Assembly: GCA_963777775.1 (NCBI GenBank)
Contig: CAVZRL010000009.1
Coordinates: 1-64,000, forward strand
Direction of reading: 5' to 3'
DNA length: 64,000 nt
Source: WHSW01 sp963777775
Lineage (GTDB): Bacteria > Actinomycetota > Thermoleophilia > Solirubrobacterales > 70-9
Below, piece by piece: positions 33,503 to 41,900 of this stretch. The first letter of the stretch is position 1; each line of letters opens with the position of its first letter. Made by a program: the position numbers and the translations under genes. A model generated the notes under the pieces. The model had not been told where the DNA came from. It made no database searches and worked only from the letters and a program-made list of their open reading frames with translations.

Positions 33503-33568
33503 TCCCGACCCAGCCTATACTCAGCCTGACCCAGCCTGAGTCAACCGCCGGAAGGGGAACGAGAGCAG
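33503..33568. promoter_or_regulatory. divergent promoter region with CAGCCT repeats
   Basis: Between ybdK and the aldolase gene. CAGCCT occurs four times within about 35 bp (33,508-33,540), with a TATACT sequence inside. GGAAGGGG before the aldolase ATG is its ribosome site. The repeats could be a regulator-binding array. Confidence 0.4.
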
Positions 33569-34483
33569 ATGGAAGTCAGCGCCGCCACCGAGCAGAAGTC
33601 ACTTCTCTCCACCCTCGCCCCCGGCAAGCGCGCCCGCCTGCGCAGGCTGCTGTTCGAGTTCGGCCCCGGCAACGGGACGCTGCTCTTCCTGCCGATCGAC
33701 CAGGGGATCGAGCACGGGCCCCGCGACTTCTTCCCCAACCCAGCCTCCAAGGACCCCGAGTACCAGTTCCAGCTCGCCGCCGAGGCGGGCTACTCGGCGA
33801 TCGCCTGCCAGATCGGGATGGCGGAGAAGTACTACCCCGACTACGCCGGCCAGGTCCCGCTGCTGCTGAAGGTGAACGGGAAGACCGACGTGCCGCCCTC
33901 CGAGGACGCGCTCTCGACCACCAACGCCTCGGTCGAAGACGCGGTCCGACTCGGCGCCGACGCGGTCGGCTACACGCTCTACGTCGGCTCGCCGCGCCAG
34001 GACGCCGACCTGCACCAGCTCAAGGGCGTGCGCGAGGACTGCGACCGCTACGGGATGCCGCTGGTGATCTGGGCCTATCCGCGCGGCACCTACATCGAGA
34101 AGAAGGGCGGCCAGAAGTCGCTCTACGCGATCGACTACGCGGCCCGGCTGGCGATGGAGATGGGCGCCGACGTGGTCAAGCTCAACCTGCCCAGCCCCGA
34201 GCCGCATGCCGACTCGCCGGCGCCCTACAACGAGCTCGAGGTCTCCCAGGAGGAGGCGGTCCAGCACGTGGTCAGCTCCGCCGGGCGGTCTCTGGTCGTG
34301 CTCTCGGGCGGCTCGAGGATCGACGACGACCACCTGCTCGCCCAGACGCGATACATCATGGAGGCGGGCGGCTCGGGCGTGATCTACGGCCGCAACGTCT
34401 GGCAACGCGAGTGGTCGGCGGCGCTCGAGGTGATCGAGCAGATCAAGGAGATCATGCTCGCCTCGGTCCGCCGGATCCCCTAG
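33569..34483 (+). CDS. class I fructose-bisphosphate aldolase (DhnA/FbaB type)
   Basis: 304 residues. LFLPIDQGIEHGPRDFFPNP is the N-terminal DhnA signature. VPLLLKVNGKTDVPPSEDAL, DAVGYTLYVGSPRQD, DVVKLNLPSPEPHA (a candidate Schiff-base Lys) and SGVIYGRNVWQREW (phosphate loop) follow in order. It cleaves fructose-1,6-bisphosphate in glycolysis, reversibly. It lacks the C-terminal extension of the longer E. coli FbaB. The stop TAG is directly followed, in the same frame, by the nuclease gene. Confidence 0.88.
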   Translation: MEVSAATEQKSLLSTLAPGKRARLRRLLFEFGPGNGTLLFLPIDQGIEHGPRDFFPNPASKDPEYQFQLAAEAGYSAIACQIGMAEKYYPDYAGQVPLLLKVNGKTDVPPSEDALSTTNASVEDAVRLGADAVGYTLYVGSPRQDADLHQLKGVREDCDRYGMPLVIWAYPRGTYIEKKGGQKSLYAIDYAARLAMEMGADVVKLNLPSPEPHADSPAPYNELEVSQEEAVQHVVSSAGRSLVVLSGGSRIDDDHLLAQTRYIMEAGGSGVIYGRNVWQREWSAALEVIEQIKEIMLASVRRIP

Positions 34484-34486
34484 CCG

Positions 34487-35017
34487 CTGCCCTTCCGCCT
34501 ACCCAGCCTCGGCTCGATCGCCCTGCTGGCGATCCTGGTCATCGTCCTGATCTCGAATTCCGGCGGCGAGGACGGCGACGGTTCGAGCGCCGACCGGGGT
34601 CCGCAGGGGCCCGCGAACGGGATCGAGGTCCCTGTCGCGGACGTCGTCGACGGCGACACGATCGAGGTGCTGGTCAACGGGTACGAGGAGGACGTGCGCT
34701 ACATCGGCATCGACACGCCGGAGTCGGTCGCCCCCGACCAGCCGGTCGAGTGCTTCGGCCACCAGGCGAGCCGCTTCAATGAGCGCCTCGTCGGCGGCGA
34801 GAATGTGCGCCTGGAGTTCGACGCGGAGCGCCGCGATGTCTACGGTCGGCTGCTCGCCTACGTCCACGTCGGCGACCTGTTCGTCAACGCCGAGCTGGTC
34901 CGCGAGGGCTACGCGACCACCTTGACTATCCCGCCCAACGACAGCTTCGCCGGCCTCTTCGACCGGCTCGAGCAGCGGGCCGGGAACCAGGGACTGGGTC
35001 TGTGGGGGGCGTGTTGA
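34487..35017 (+). CDS. membrane-anchored thermonuclease (SNase) with CTG start
   Basis: About 176 residues. An N-terminal membrane anchor SIALLAILVIVLISNSGG is followed by a short linker and the staphylococcal-nuclease fold VADVVDGDTIEVLVNG, RYIGIDTPESVAPDQ (catalytic Arg, Asp and Glu), DVYGRLLAYVHVGDLFVNAE (second Arg) and GLGLWGAC. It would be an exported Ca-dependent nuclease. The frame runs back to the aldolase TAG with no ATG, GTG or TTG ahead of the anchor. CTG at 34487, four nt after the stop, is the only near-cognate start that keeps the anchor. Confidence 0.8.
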   Translation: MPFRLPSLGSIALLAILVIVLISNSGGEDGDGSSADRGPQGPANGIEVPVADVVDGDTIEVLVNGYEEDVRYIGIDTPESVAPDQPVECFGHQASRFNERLVGGENVRLEFDAERRDVYGRLLAYVHVGDLFVNAELVREGYATTLTIPPNDSFAGLFDRLEQRAGNQGLGLWGAC

Positions 35018-35199
35018 GCGTCCGTGCGGGGCGGGTCAGGTGGAGTAGCGGTGCGGCGAGCGGTGGGTGGATCCGTCACGAGCGGGGGATCGTGTTCCTG
35101 TGGGGTGCACTTTCCACCGAGCGGTCAGGATCCGACGCTCGCCGACGCCACCCCTACTTGACCCGAGTGGCTGAGGCTGCGGGGGCGACCGACGGCCGC
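35018..35199. other. short gap, no gene seen
   Basis: About 180 bp between the convergent nuclease and small membrane-protein genes. No hairpin with a T-tract was found. Confidence 0.4.
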
Positions 35200-35451
35200 T
35201 CAGGCCATCAGCCAGGCGAGGGTCTCGAACATGACCACGGTGACCACGATCACGGTCACGGTCAGCACGACCAGCAGGAGGCCGAAGCTGACGTTGCCGC
35301 GCTTCTGCGTGTCCTGGATCCGGCGCGCGCGCGAGCGGTCGACGGCGCGCTGGCGCAACTGGCGGCGGCGCAGGCGCTCGACCGCGGCCTCCTCCTCGAA
35401 GGCGACCTCGAACTGGTCGAGGCTCTGGCGCATGCGTAGGTCTCCGGCCAT
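35200..35451 (-). CDS. small coiled-coil membrane protein
   Basis: 83 residues. A charged coiled-coil N-terminus (FEVAFEEEAAVERLRRRQLR) is followed by one membrane helix, SFGLLLVVLTVTVIVVTVVM, near the C-terminus. It is tail-anchored in appearance. I do not recognise a family. ATG 35451 is chosen because it follows a good promoter by 10 nt; a longer frame begins at 35490 inside that promoter. Confidence 0.6.
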   Translation of the reverse strand: MAGDLRMRQSLDQFEVAFEEEAAVERLRRRQLRQRAVDRSRARRIQDTQKRGNVSFGLLLVVLTVTVIVVTVVMFETLAWLMA

Positions 35452-35461
35452 CGGGGCTTCG

Positions 35462-35515
35462 AGCCTATCAGCGCCCTCACATACGTACAAGCGTTCGCTA
35501 ACGAAACGTTAGCGA
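35462..35515 (-). promoter_or_regulatory. promoter and palindrome upstream of the small membrane protein
   Basis: TTGTAC (35485-35490) and TAGGCT (35462-35467) are 17 nt apart. Just upstream, TCGCTAACG-AAA-CGTTAGCGA (35495-35515) is a perfect 9-bp inverted repeat, either an operator or the end hairpin of csrA. It lacks a T-tract. Confidence 0.6.
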
Positions 35516-35528
35516 GAAGTACCGATCG

Positions 35529-35762
35529 TCACTCGCCCTTGCTGAGCTCGTCGAGGGCGCCCGAGACGGTCTCGGACGCGTCCTTGCCGCCCTCGGCCCC
35601 CTCACCCTTCATCGAGAGGTAGACCTCCTTGCGGAAGACCGAGATCTCGCGCGGGGCACTGATCCCGATCCGGATCTTGTCCTTGGAGACGGCCAGCACC
35701 GTGACCTCAACATCGTCGCCGATCATGATGCTCTGATTTGTCTTGCGAGTCAGGACAAGCAT
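35529..35762 (-). CDS. csrA: carbon storage regulator CsrA
   Basis: 77 residues. MLVLTRKTNQSIMIGDDVEV starts the protein, with the RNA-binding R near position 6, then IRIGISAPREISVFRKEVYL with the second RNA-binding Arg, and a Gly/Glu-rich tail. CsrA dimers bind GGA loops in mRNA leaders and block translation. I use ATG 35762 because MLVLTRK is the invariant N-terminus; an upstream in-frame start adds seven residues. No fliW or flagellar gene is adjacent. Leaderless mRNAs would escape the usual CsrA target. Confidence 0.92.
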   Translation of the reverse strand: MLVLTRKTNQSIMIGDDVEVTVLAVSKDKIRIGISAPREISVFRKEVYLSMKGEGAEGGKDASETVSGALDELSKGE

Positions 35763-35912
35763 GTCGCCTCCGGGCCCGAGCACCGGGGAGAGCGCCTCCC
35801 ACTGACACTCACCCGTGGATCGGATGTTGGCAGCCTAGCTGGTCCCGAGGTCGTTACGGCCGGCGTCCCGGGTCCGGCGGACAGGTTGGCTAGTATCGCC
35901 CGCTCCGAGGCC

Positions 35913-36464
35913 ATGGCAAAGCCGCTTCGCCCACAGCTCAATCAGATCCGCGCCTGGGTCCGCCAGGGGCGCACCGACGCCTGGATCGCGCACCAGCTCG
36001 AGGTCTCGACCACCGAGCTGCGCGAGTTCCGGCGCCGCCACGAGCTGAGCGCCGACGAGGAGGACGCGGGCGAGTCCGACCTGCGCGACGAGATCGAGGC
36101 CGAGATCGAGGCAGCGACGCGCGAGGAGGAACTCGCCGCCGAGGCCGAGGAGGACGAGGAGCCCGACGACGAGTACGAGGCCGAGCCGGCGGGCCGCCCC
36201 CGCGAGCGCGAACGCGAGCGCCTGACCGAGGACGGCGAGCAACCGCGCCGACGCCGACGGCGGCGCCGGGGCGGGCGGGGGCGCTCATCGCGGGCGGGCT
36301 CCGCGATGCAGGCGACCTTCGACCACGGCGAGCAGGACGGCTACGGCCTCTGGCTCGACCCGGCGGTCAAGGACGACCCCGTCTATGCCGAGCACTGGGC
36401 CGGCAAGCGCCGGGTCGAGGTCACGATCGAGCCCGAGCGAATCGTGATCAGACGCTCAGACTGA
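35913..36464 (+). CDS. helix-turn-helix protein with acidic and Arg-rich segments
   Basis: 183 residues. The N-terminal HTH-like region is LNQIRAWVRQGRTDAWIAHQ then LEVSTTELREFRRRHELS. A Glu/Asp-rich segment of about 60 residues comes next, then an Arg block (QPRRRRRRRRGGRGR) and a C-terminal domain FDHGEQDGYGLWLDPAVKDD ... RVEVTIEPERIVIRRSD. It is probably nucleic-acid binding. The family is unknown to me. It is divergent from csrA and followed by the convergent end of the glycan operon. Confidence 0.65.
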   Translation: MAKPLRPQLNQIRAWVRQGRTDAWIAHQLEVSTTELREFRRRHELSADEEDAGESDLRDEIEAEIEAATREEELAAEAEEDEEPDDEYEAEPAGRPRERERERLTEDGEQPRRRRRRRRGGRGRSSRAGSAMQATFDHGEQDGYGLWLDPAVKDDPVYAEHWAGKRRVEVTIEPERIVIRRSD

Positions 36465-36477
36465 GCGCGCCTTCTCC

Positions 36478-38478
36478 CTAGCCCTTCGCCCTGCGCATCT
36501 CCCGCCGACGGGCGGCGAGGCGGCGCCGCTCGGCGCCCGGCAACCGGCGGGAGCGCTCGCCGCTGAGCTTGCCCTCCCAACCGTCGTCGGGGACCCGGCC
36601 GAGCTCACCGACCAGGTCCTCGAGCGCGCGCAGATCGTTCGACTCGGCCCCCTTGGCGAGCAGCCGGCGCATGCTCTGGTCGCGGACCGCCCGCGACGCG
36701 TCCTCGAACAAAAAGACGGAGATCTCCCCGTCATACGGGGTCGGGCCACCGACCGCGATCCCGCCGCGCTCGCCGACCCGGCGCAGCGCGCCGACCAGCT
36801 CACCACCGTGAGCGCCGTCGTCGGCGCGCAGGCGAGCCTCGGGAAGGCCGCGGATGACCGCGATCCGCAGCTGCTCGCGCTCGCCGGGCTCGAGCGCGCG
36901 CAACCCGCGCCGGGGGCGAAAGTCGGCGGCAGAGCCGCTGCGCAGCGAGCGCGCGACGTGGATCAGTGGTCGCCAGTGCGTTTCGGGGATCACCCGCAGC
37001 GGGACCAGAAGGCCGAGGAAGACGACCAGGACCGCCGAGGCAATCCCCAGCTCGAGCAGGCTGCCGAGCTCGAGCAGCTGGAAGAGGCCGGCGATCGCGG
37101 CGGCGATCGCGAGCGCCAGCGCCACCGCCCGGTAGGGGTAGTCGATCGGACTGGCGCCGCGCTGGTTGCGGGCGAACATGAGCAGCGACGGGACGCCGAA
37201 GCCGAACAGCATCGCGATCGGGGCCGCGTAGGCGCCGATCTCGGGCGCCAGGAGCACGGTGATGACGACGAACGAGGCCGCGGCGCCGAGGCAGCCGAGG
37301 ATGAACAGGATCCGCTTGTGGCTCAGGTTGACGTTCTGGTTCACGGTCCGATAGACCGAGGGCATGACGAAGGCGGCGGCGGTGAACGGGATCAGCCCGG
37401 CGGCGCCGGCGTAGGCGGCCGGGGCGGCGTCGACGAGCACCTCGCCGCCGAGGATCATGATCAGGACGGCGAAGATGCAGAGCAGGGTGAAGTAGCCGAG
37501 CAGCTGGCCCTGCACGGTCGCCCGGCCGTACTCGTCGCGGACCGCCTGGAAGGCGGCCGACTTACGCAGCGGGCGCATCGCCATCCGAAAACCCTGGGGC
37601 AGGAAGGAGACGACGAACCCGAGCCGCGAGGCGAGCGCGTAGACACCGAGCTCGGTGTCGCTGATGAACCGCGAGAGGATGAAGACGTCGGCGTTCTGGA
37701 TGAGCCAGAACGAGAGCACGATCGGAGCCCGGTGGCCCCCCCGGAGGACGATCTGTTTCACCTCGGCGGGGTCGAACGAGGGCTCGTAGCTGCCGCGCAG
37801 CAGCACCATCGCGACGATCGCCGCGATCGCGGTGCCGATCGCGGTGCCGATGATCGCGCCCTCGATCCCGGCCCCGCCCGCCAGCAGCGCCGTCAACGCC
37901 GCCAGGCCGAGCACCGGGCGGGCGGTGTCGGCGACGACGAAGGCCCCCGGCCGACGCTCGAGCCAGAGCGTGATGTCGGCGATCTTGAAGACCAGCCAGA
38001 CGCCGGCGAGGACGCCCGCCCAGAGCACCAGGTCCGCGTCCTGCGGGTCGCCGAGCAGCCCATCGGCGATCGGTCGCCGGAAGAGGACGACGAGCGCGGT
38101 CCCGATCACACCGAGCACCACCGCCCAGGCGAGTCCGGTGCCGAGCGTGCGCGGCGGCGAGGCCGAGACGACGCTCTCCTCGTCCTCGTCGTCGTCCTCG
38201 TCGTCGCCGCCGCCGAACACCCGCCGGATCGTCCCCGGCTTGACCAGCAGCGAGAGCAGCTGGGTGACCAGCCCGGCGAGGAAGAGGAGGAGCGCGAAGC
38301 GGCCCATCTCGGCCGGGCCGAGGTAGGCGGCTACGACCATCACCGAGACGAGCTGGATCAGGTTGGCGATCACCAGCGTCGCCCCCTGGACGCCCGAGTA
38401 GCGCATCAGGCGAACGCCGAGGATCGCGCCCGAGCCGCCCGGGTGATCGTGCTGCTGGGTCTGGCGGCGCTGGGCCAT
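36478..38478 (-). CDS. polysaccharide flippase (Wzx/MATE-like) with C-terminal extension
   Basis: About 666 residues. The first 510 hold 12-14 membrane helices of the polysaccharide-biosynthesis/flippase fold, such as GVQGATLVIANLIQLVSVMV, AYLGPAEMGRFALLLFLAG and LSFWLIQNADVFILSRFISD. A loop after helix 2-3 has a very acidic run, GGGDDEDDDEDEESV. The last 150 residues are soluble and basic (FEDASRAVRDQSMRRLLAKG) and unlike standard flippases. It would move lipid-linked glycans across the membrane. It is the last gene of the minus-strand sulfoglycan operon. Confidence 0.8.
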   Translation of the reverse strand: MAQRRQTQQHDHPGGSGAILGVRLMRYSGVQGATLVIANLIQLVSVMVVAAYLGPAEMGRFALLLFLAGLVTQLLSLLVKPGTIRRVFGGGDDEDDDEDEESVVSASPPRTLGTGLAWAVVLGVIGTALVVLFRRPIADGLLGDPQDADLVLWAGVLAGVWLVFKIADITLWLERRPGAFVVADTARPVLGLAALTALLAGGAGIEGAIIGTAIGTAIAAIVAMVLLRGSYEPSFDPAEVKQIVLRGGHRAPIVLSFWLIQNADVFILSRFISDTELGVYALASRLGFVVSFLPQGFRMAMRPLRKSAAFQAVRDEYGRATVQGQLLGYFTLLCIFAVLIMILGGEVLVDAAPAAYAGAAGLIPFTAAAFVMPSVYRTVNQNVNLSHKRILFILGCLGAAASFVVITVLLAPEIGAYAAPIAMLFGFGVPSLLMFARNQRGASPIDYPYRAVALALAIAAAIAGLFQLLELGSLLELGIASAVLVVFLGLLVPLRVIPETHWRPLIHVARSLRSGSAADFRPRRGLRALEPGEREQLRIAVIRGLPEARLRADDGAHGGELVGALRRVGERGGIAVGGPTPYDGEISVFLFEDASRAVRDQSMRRLLAKGAESNDLRALEDLVGELGRVPDDGWEGKLSGERSRRLPGAERRRLAARRREMRRAKG

Positions 38479-38497
38479 CACGCTGCCCTGCGCGGGC

Positions 38498-39418
38498 TCA
38501 GGGCGAGTCCCAGATCTTCCAGTTCGAGAAGTCGCGACCGGTCAACTCGCGCAGGCGCTCGGCGTCGGCGCGCAGCTCGGCGAGCGTCTCGGGCGACAGC
38601 GCGGCGCGCACGTCGGGGCGCTTGATCTGGCGCCGCAGCGGCAGCCGGTCGTCGAGCACGAGCCAGAAGTTGGTCGGCAGCCGGCGGCCGCGACGGCTGC
38701 GCCCGAGCCGCTCCAGCCCGACCGCGAGCCGCGTCGCCCGGGTCTTGCCCGAGGTCTTGTGGCGCTCCTGCTCGAAGCGCGGGTGGGTGAAGTCGGGGTC
38801 GACGCCGAGGAACTCGAACACGGTGCGCAGTGTCTCGGTGCGCTGGTAGCGAAGCTCGGACTGCTGAAAGACGAGCACCTGCTCCTTCGGGTACACGGTC
38901 AGGTAGCGCTCGAGCTGCATCGCGTACAGCGAGCGGGTCACGTACGAGGTCCGCGGGTGGACCAGGGTCTCGGCCAGGGTCCCCTTCTCGCGCCGCTTGG
39001 CGTAGTTGTGGACCCAGTGGGCGGCGATCCGCTCGAGCGGGTCGCGGACCATGTAGATCAGCTTCGCGCCCGGGACGACCGGGTGCATGCGCTCGGGCAC
39101 GCCCTGGTGCTGTGGATAGGCGCTGTAGTTGGGCGAGGCCTCGCCGCGGACCCGGGCATCGGCGTTGAACTGGGCCCGGTACCAGTCCAGCCCGCGCGGC
39201 CAGTTGCGCTCCTCGATGAAGAAGTTGAGCTCCTTCGGCCTCGACATCGAGACCTCCGGGTGGAGGCTGAGGTAGTAGTGCAGGACGCTCGTCCCGCACT
39301 TCTGCGCCCCGATCACGATCAGGTTCGGAAGCGCGCCGCCGGCGGGTCCGGAGTCGGTGCCGGGGTCGCCGCCCGGCGCCGCCTCGGAGAGCGGTTTCAC
39401 GGGGGTGGAGGACTCCAT
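38498..39418 (-). CDS. sulfotransferase 1 (heparan-sulfate NST-like)
   Basis: 306 residues. PAPS 5'-phosphosulfate loop LIVIGAQKCGTSVLHYYLSL (about residue 35), 3'-phosphate motif LIYMVRDPLERIAAHWVHNY, FNADARVRGEASPNYSAYPQ with a plausible catalytic Glu, and LVFQQSELRYQRTETLRTVF. It transfers sulfate from PAPS to a carbohydrate or lipid acceptor. It lies 10 bp downstream of the glycosyltransferase, within the operon. Confidence 0.88.
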   Translation of the reverse strand: MESSTPVKPLSEAAPGGDPGTDSGPAGGALPNLIVIGAQKCGTSVLHYYLSLHPEVSMSRPKELNFFIEERNWPRGLDWYRAQFNADARVRGEASPNYSAYPQHQGVPERMHPVVPGAKLIYMVRDPLERIAAHWVHNYAKRREKGTLAETLVHPRTSYVTRSLYAMQLERYLTVYPKEQVLVFQQSELRYQRTETLRTVFEFLGVDPDFTHPRFEQERHKTSGKTRATRLAVGLERLGRSRRGRRLPTNFWLVLDDRLPLRRQIKRPDVRAALSPETLAELRADAERLRELTGRDFSNWKIWDSP

Positions 39419-39428
39419 CGGAGCGCCC

Positions 39429-40947
39429 TCAGGGTAGCGGAGCCCCTCCCGGCGCCACGACGACCGCGCGCGCTCGCGGTCGCTCGGCGGTGATCAGCTC
39501 GAGCCGGCGGCGCAGGAAGTCCTCGTAGGGCCCGCCGGCGAGCTGGGCCTGGCGCGAGCCGGCGCCGGGGACGTGCTCGACCCCGACCCCGAGCGCGCGG
39601 ATCGAGCCGAGGGCCGCAAGCGCATCGGTGACCACCAGCGTCCGCTGCGGCGGCTCGCCCGCCTCGACGAGCGCCGCCTCGACCGCGGCCGGGGCCTCGT
39701 CCGGGTCGATCCCGACCGCGAGCACGAGCGCCCGGGCGCGCGGCTCGCGCAGCTGCTGGCGCCCGAGCCGAACGGCGGTCCGCGGGGCGCTGGCGATGAA
39801 CGTGCCCCAGCGGCGGCGAAAGTCGCGCCACCCCGTTCGAGCGGACGATTCCGTCGCGTATGCGGACGTTTTCGTCCTCTCGGCGGGGGCGGGGGCGGCG
39901 AGGTCGGTGAGCCAGGCGGCGGCGTCGGCGGCGCCGGTCGGTGGGTCGAGGGCGGCGAGGCGAGCCTTGATCGGCTCGCGCTCGGACTGGTCGAGCAGGC
40001 GCTCGAGCGCCGCATCGAGTCCGGCGTCGACGGGGCCCTCGACGGCGAGCCCGAGCCCGGCGCCGGCGGCCCAGCGGGCGCGGGCGGGCTGGTCGTCGGT
40101 CTCGCGCGCCATCGGCACGAAGAGGCTCGGAACGCCGAGCGCGATCAGCTCGTGAAAGGCGTTGTAGCCGGCGGCGCTGACGGCGGCGTCGAAGGCGGCG
40201 AAGTAGCGGCTCATCGGGTAGGTGGCGCGGAGCTCGACCACGCCGTCGGGGACCTCGCCGAGCGCCGCCAGCGCCGAGGAGAGCGCCGCGACGCAGACGT
40301 CGTCGCGCCCGGCGAGCCGGCGCAGGCAGCGCGCGGTCGCCTCGCCGACCTCCGCGCCCTGGCCGAGCGCGACCAGGACGTTGGTACGCCCGCCGGCCAG
40401 CCCGAGCTCGCTCTCGGCGCGCTCGCGGGCGAGCAGCTCGCGGCGGTCGAGGAGCACGACCGGCCCGACCCGAATGGGCGCGGTCGCGAAGCGCCACGGT
40501 CGGGCCGCGGTCCTCGGACTCGGCCAGCTCGCCCGGCTCGAGCACGGCGTCGAAGGCCCCGGCGCGGCCGAGCGGGACCCGGCTCGAGCCCTGACGCCAG
40601 AGCGGGCGCCGGCACCAGACCGCGACTCCGTCGGCCGGCAGGGCGCCGAGCAGCGCCTCGTAGGGGTGGGTGCCGTCGAAGACGACCGCGTCGGGCTCGG
40701 CCTCGGCGATCACCGCGCGCAGCCGGGCGCGCAGGCGCCGCGACCAGCGGTAGTCGTTGCCGGAGACCGGGGTCGCGTAGGAGGCGACGTACTCGACCGC
40801 GAGCCCCATCTGCTCGACCACCGGGGCGGCGGCGGAGAGGGTGAGGAAGAGCGGCTCGACCTCGTCGCCGAGCCGGCGGGCGATCGCCATCGAGCGGGTC
40901 AGGTGGCCGAGCCCGGTCCCGTTCGACGTCGCGAAAAGGACCCTCAA
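39429..40947 (-). CDS. GT-B glycosyltransferase (MurG/UGT-like), one frameshift
   Basis: About 506 codons. The N-terminal GT-B signature is MRVLFATSNGTGLGHLTRSM. Middle part LVALGQGAEVGEATARCLR. The C-terminal acceptor motif SAAGYNAFHELIALGVPSL and PMARETDDQPARARW resemble family-28-type transferases. A separate C-terminal region, VLAVGIDPDEAPAAVEAALV, is unusual. Near 40,487 GTGGCGCTTC is two bases shorter than the GTGGCGCGCTTC that would keep frame (VARFATAPIRVGP), so a GC dinucleotide seems lost. The TTG start overlaps the preceding stop as TTGA. Sugar and acceptor are unknown. Confidence 0.8.
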
Positions 40948-41900
40948 GCGATCGCGCGCTCGCGCTCGTAGGAGCGGCGCAGCACCGGCGCACAGTGATA
41001 GCCCTCGGCCTCGAGGCGCTCGAGGGCCTGCTCGTAAAGGCCCACGACCTCGGCCTGCTCGGCGTCGGAGAGGCCCTCGCGCCAGCGCTCGCGGTGGGCG
41101 GCGCCGGCGTTCATCTCGGAGTCGAAGAACTCGCGCATCGCCGGCTCGTCGTCGACTCCGAGGAATTCGCAGAGCTCGCCGTAGGCGGCCTCGCGGTCGC
41201 TCCAGACCAGCTCGTCGAGGCTGAGCACGTGGAGCCGGGCGCGGTCGGCGGACGAGAGCCCGCGCACCCCGCGCTCGGCCTGTGCCAGGCGGTCGGCCCA
41301 GAACTCGATCCCCGAGGCGACGTCGGTCGGGTGGTGGGGCTTCTGGCGCAGGGAGACCTTCGACGAGCCCGAGTCGCGCCCGTCGCGAACCGTGTGCACG
41401 AAGCGGGCCTCGGGGAAGATCTCGGCGAGCCCGTCGGCGGCGGCGATCGTGAAGCAGCTCATCTCGACCAGGACCGGCTTGCCGGCCTGATCTGCGCCCG
41501 GCTCGAGCAGGTCGTAGAACAGCGTCCGCGACGCCTGCAGCAGGTCCTCACCATGAGTCGCCTCGAACCGCCCGACCGCTGACTCGAAGCGGTCGGGCGC
41601 AATGATGGTGTGTAGCCCGCGCACCTCGCCGCGCCCGAGCGCCCGCCAGCGCGCCTTGACGTAGGCGCGATCGCCGACCCGCACCCGGTGCCACCAGTAG
41701 CCGCGCAGCTTGCGCAGGAAGTCCTCGGGCTCGGCGCGGCCGCGGACGAGGTCGGCGAGGCCCTTCGGGTTGCAGTGGAAGCGGCACTCGATCGGGACGC
41801 CGTGAAAGCGCGAGTGGCGGTCGAGCAGGTAGCTGAGGATGTGGGTGCCGCTGCGCCCGGTGCCGCCGACGAAGACCAGTTGGGCCGGTTCGGGGCTCAT
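40944..41900 (-). CDS. sulfotransferase 2
   Basis: 318 residues. LVFVGGTGRSGTHILSYLLD is the PAPS 5' loop; FVHTVRDGRDSGSSKVSLRQ is the 3'-phosphate motif. The RSGTH version with a following HSRFHGVPIECRFH resembles bacterial Sulfotransfer_3 proteins. It ends EGYHCAPVLRRSYERERAI. It overlaps its neighbours by ATGA and TTGA, so it is part of a tightly coupled operon. The acceptor is unknown. Confidence 0.85.
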   Translation of the reverse strand: MSPEPAQLVFVGGTGRSGTHILSYLLDRHSRFHGVPIECRFHCNPKGLADLVRGRAEPEDFLRKLRGYWWHRVRVGDRAYVKARWRALGRGEVRGLHTIIAPDRFESAVGRFEATHGEDLLQASRTLFYDLLEPGADQAGKPVLVEMSCFTIAAADGLAEIFPEARFVHTVRDGRDSGSSKVSLRQKPHHPTDVASGIEFWADRLAQAERGVRGLSSADRARLHVLSLDELVWSDREAAYGELCEFLGVDDEPAMREFFDSEMNAGAAHRERWREGLSDAEQAEVVGLYEQALERLEAEGYHCAPVLRRSYERERAIA

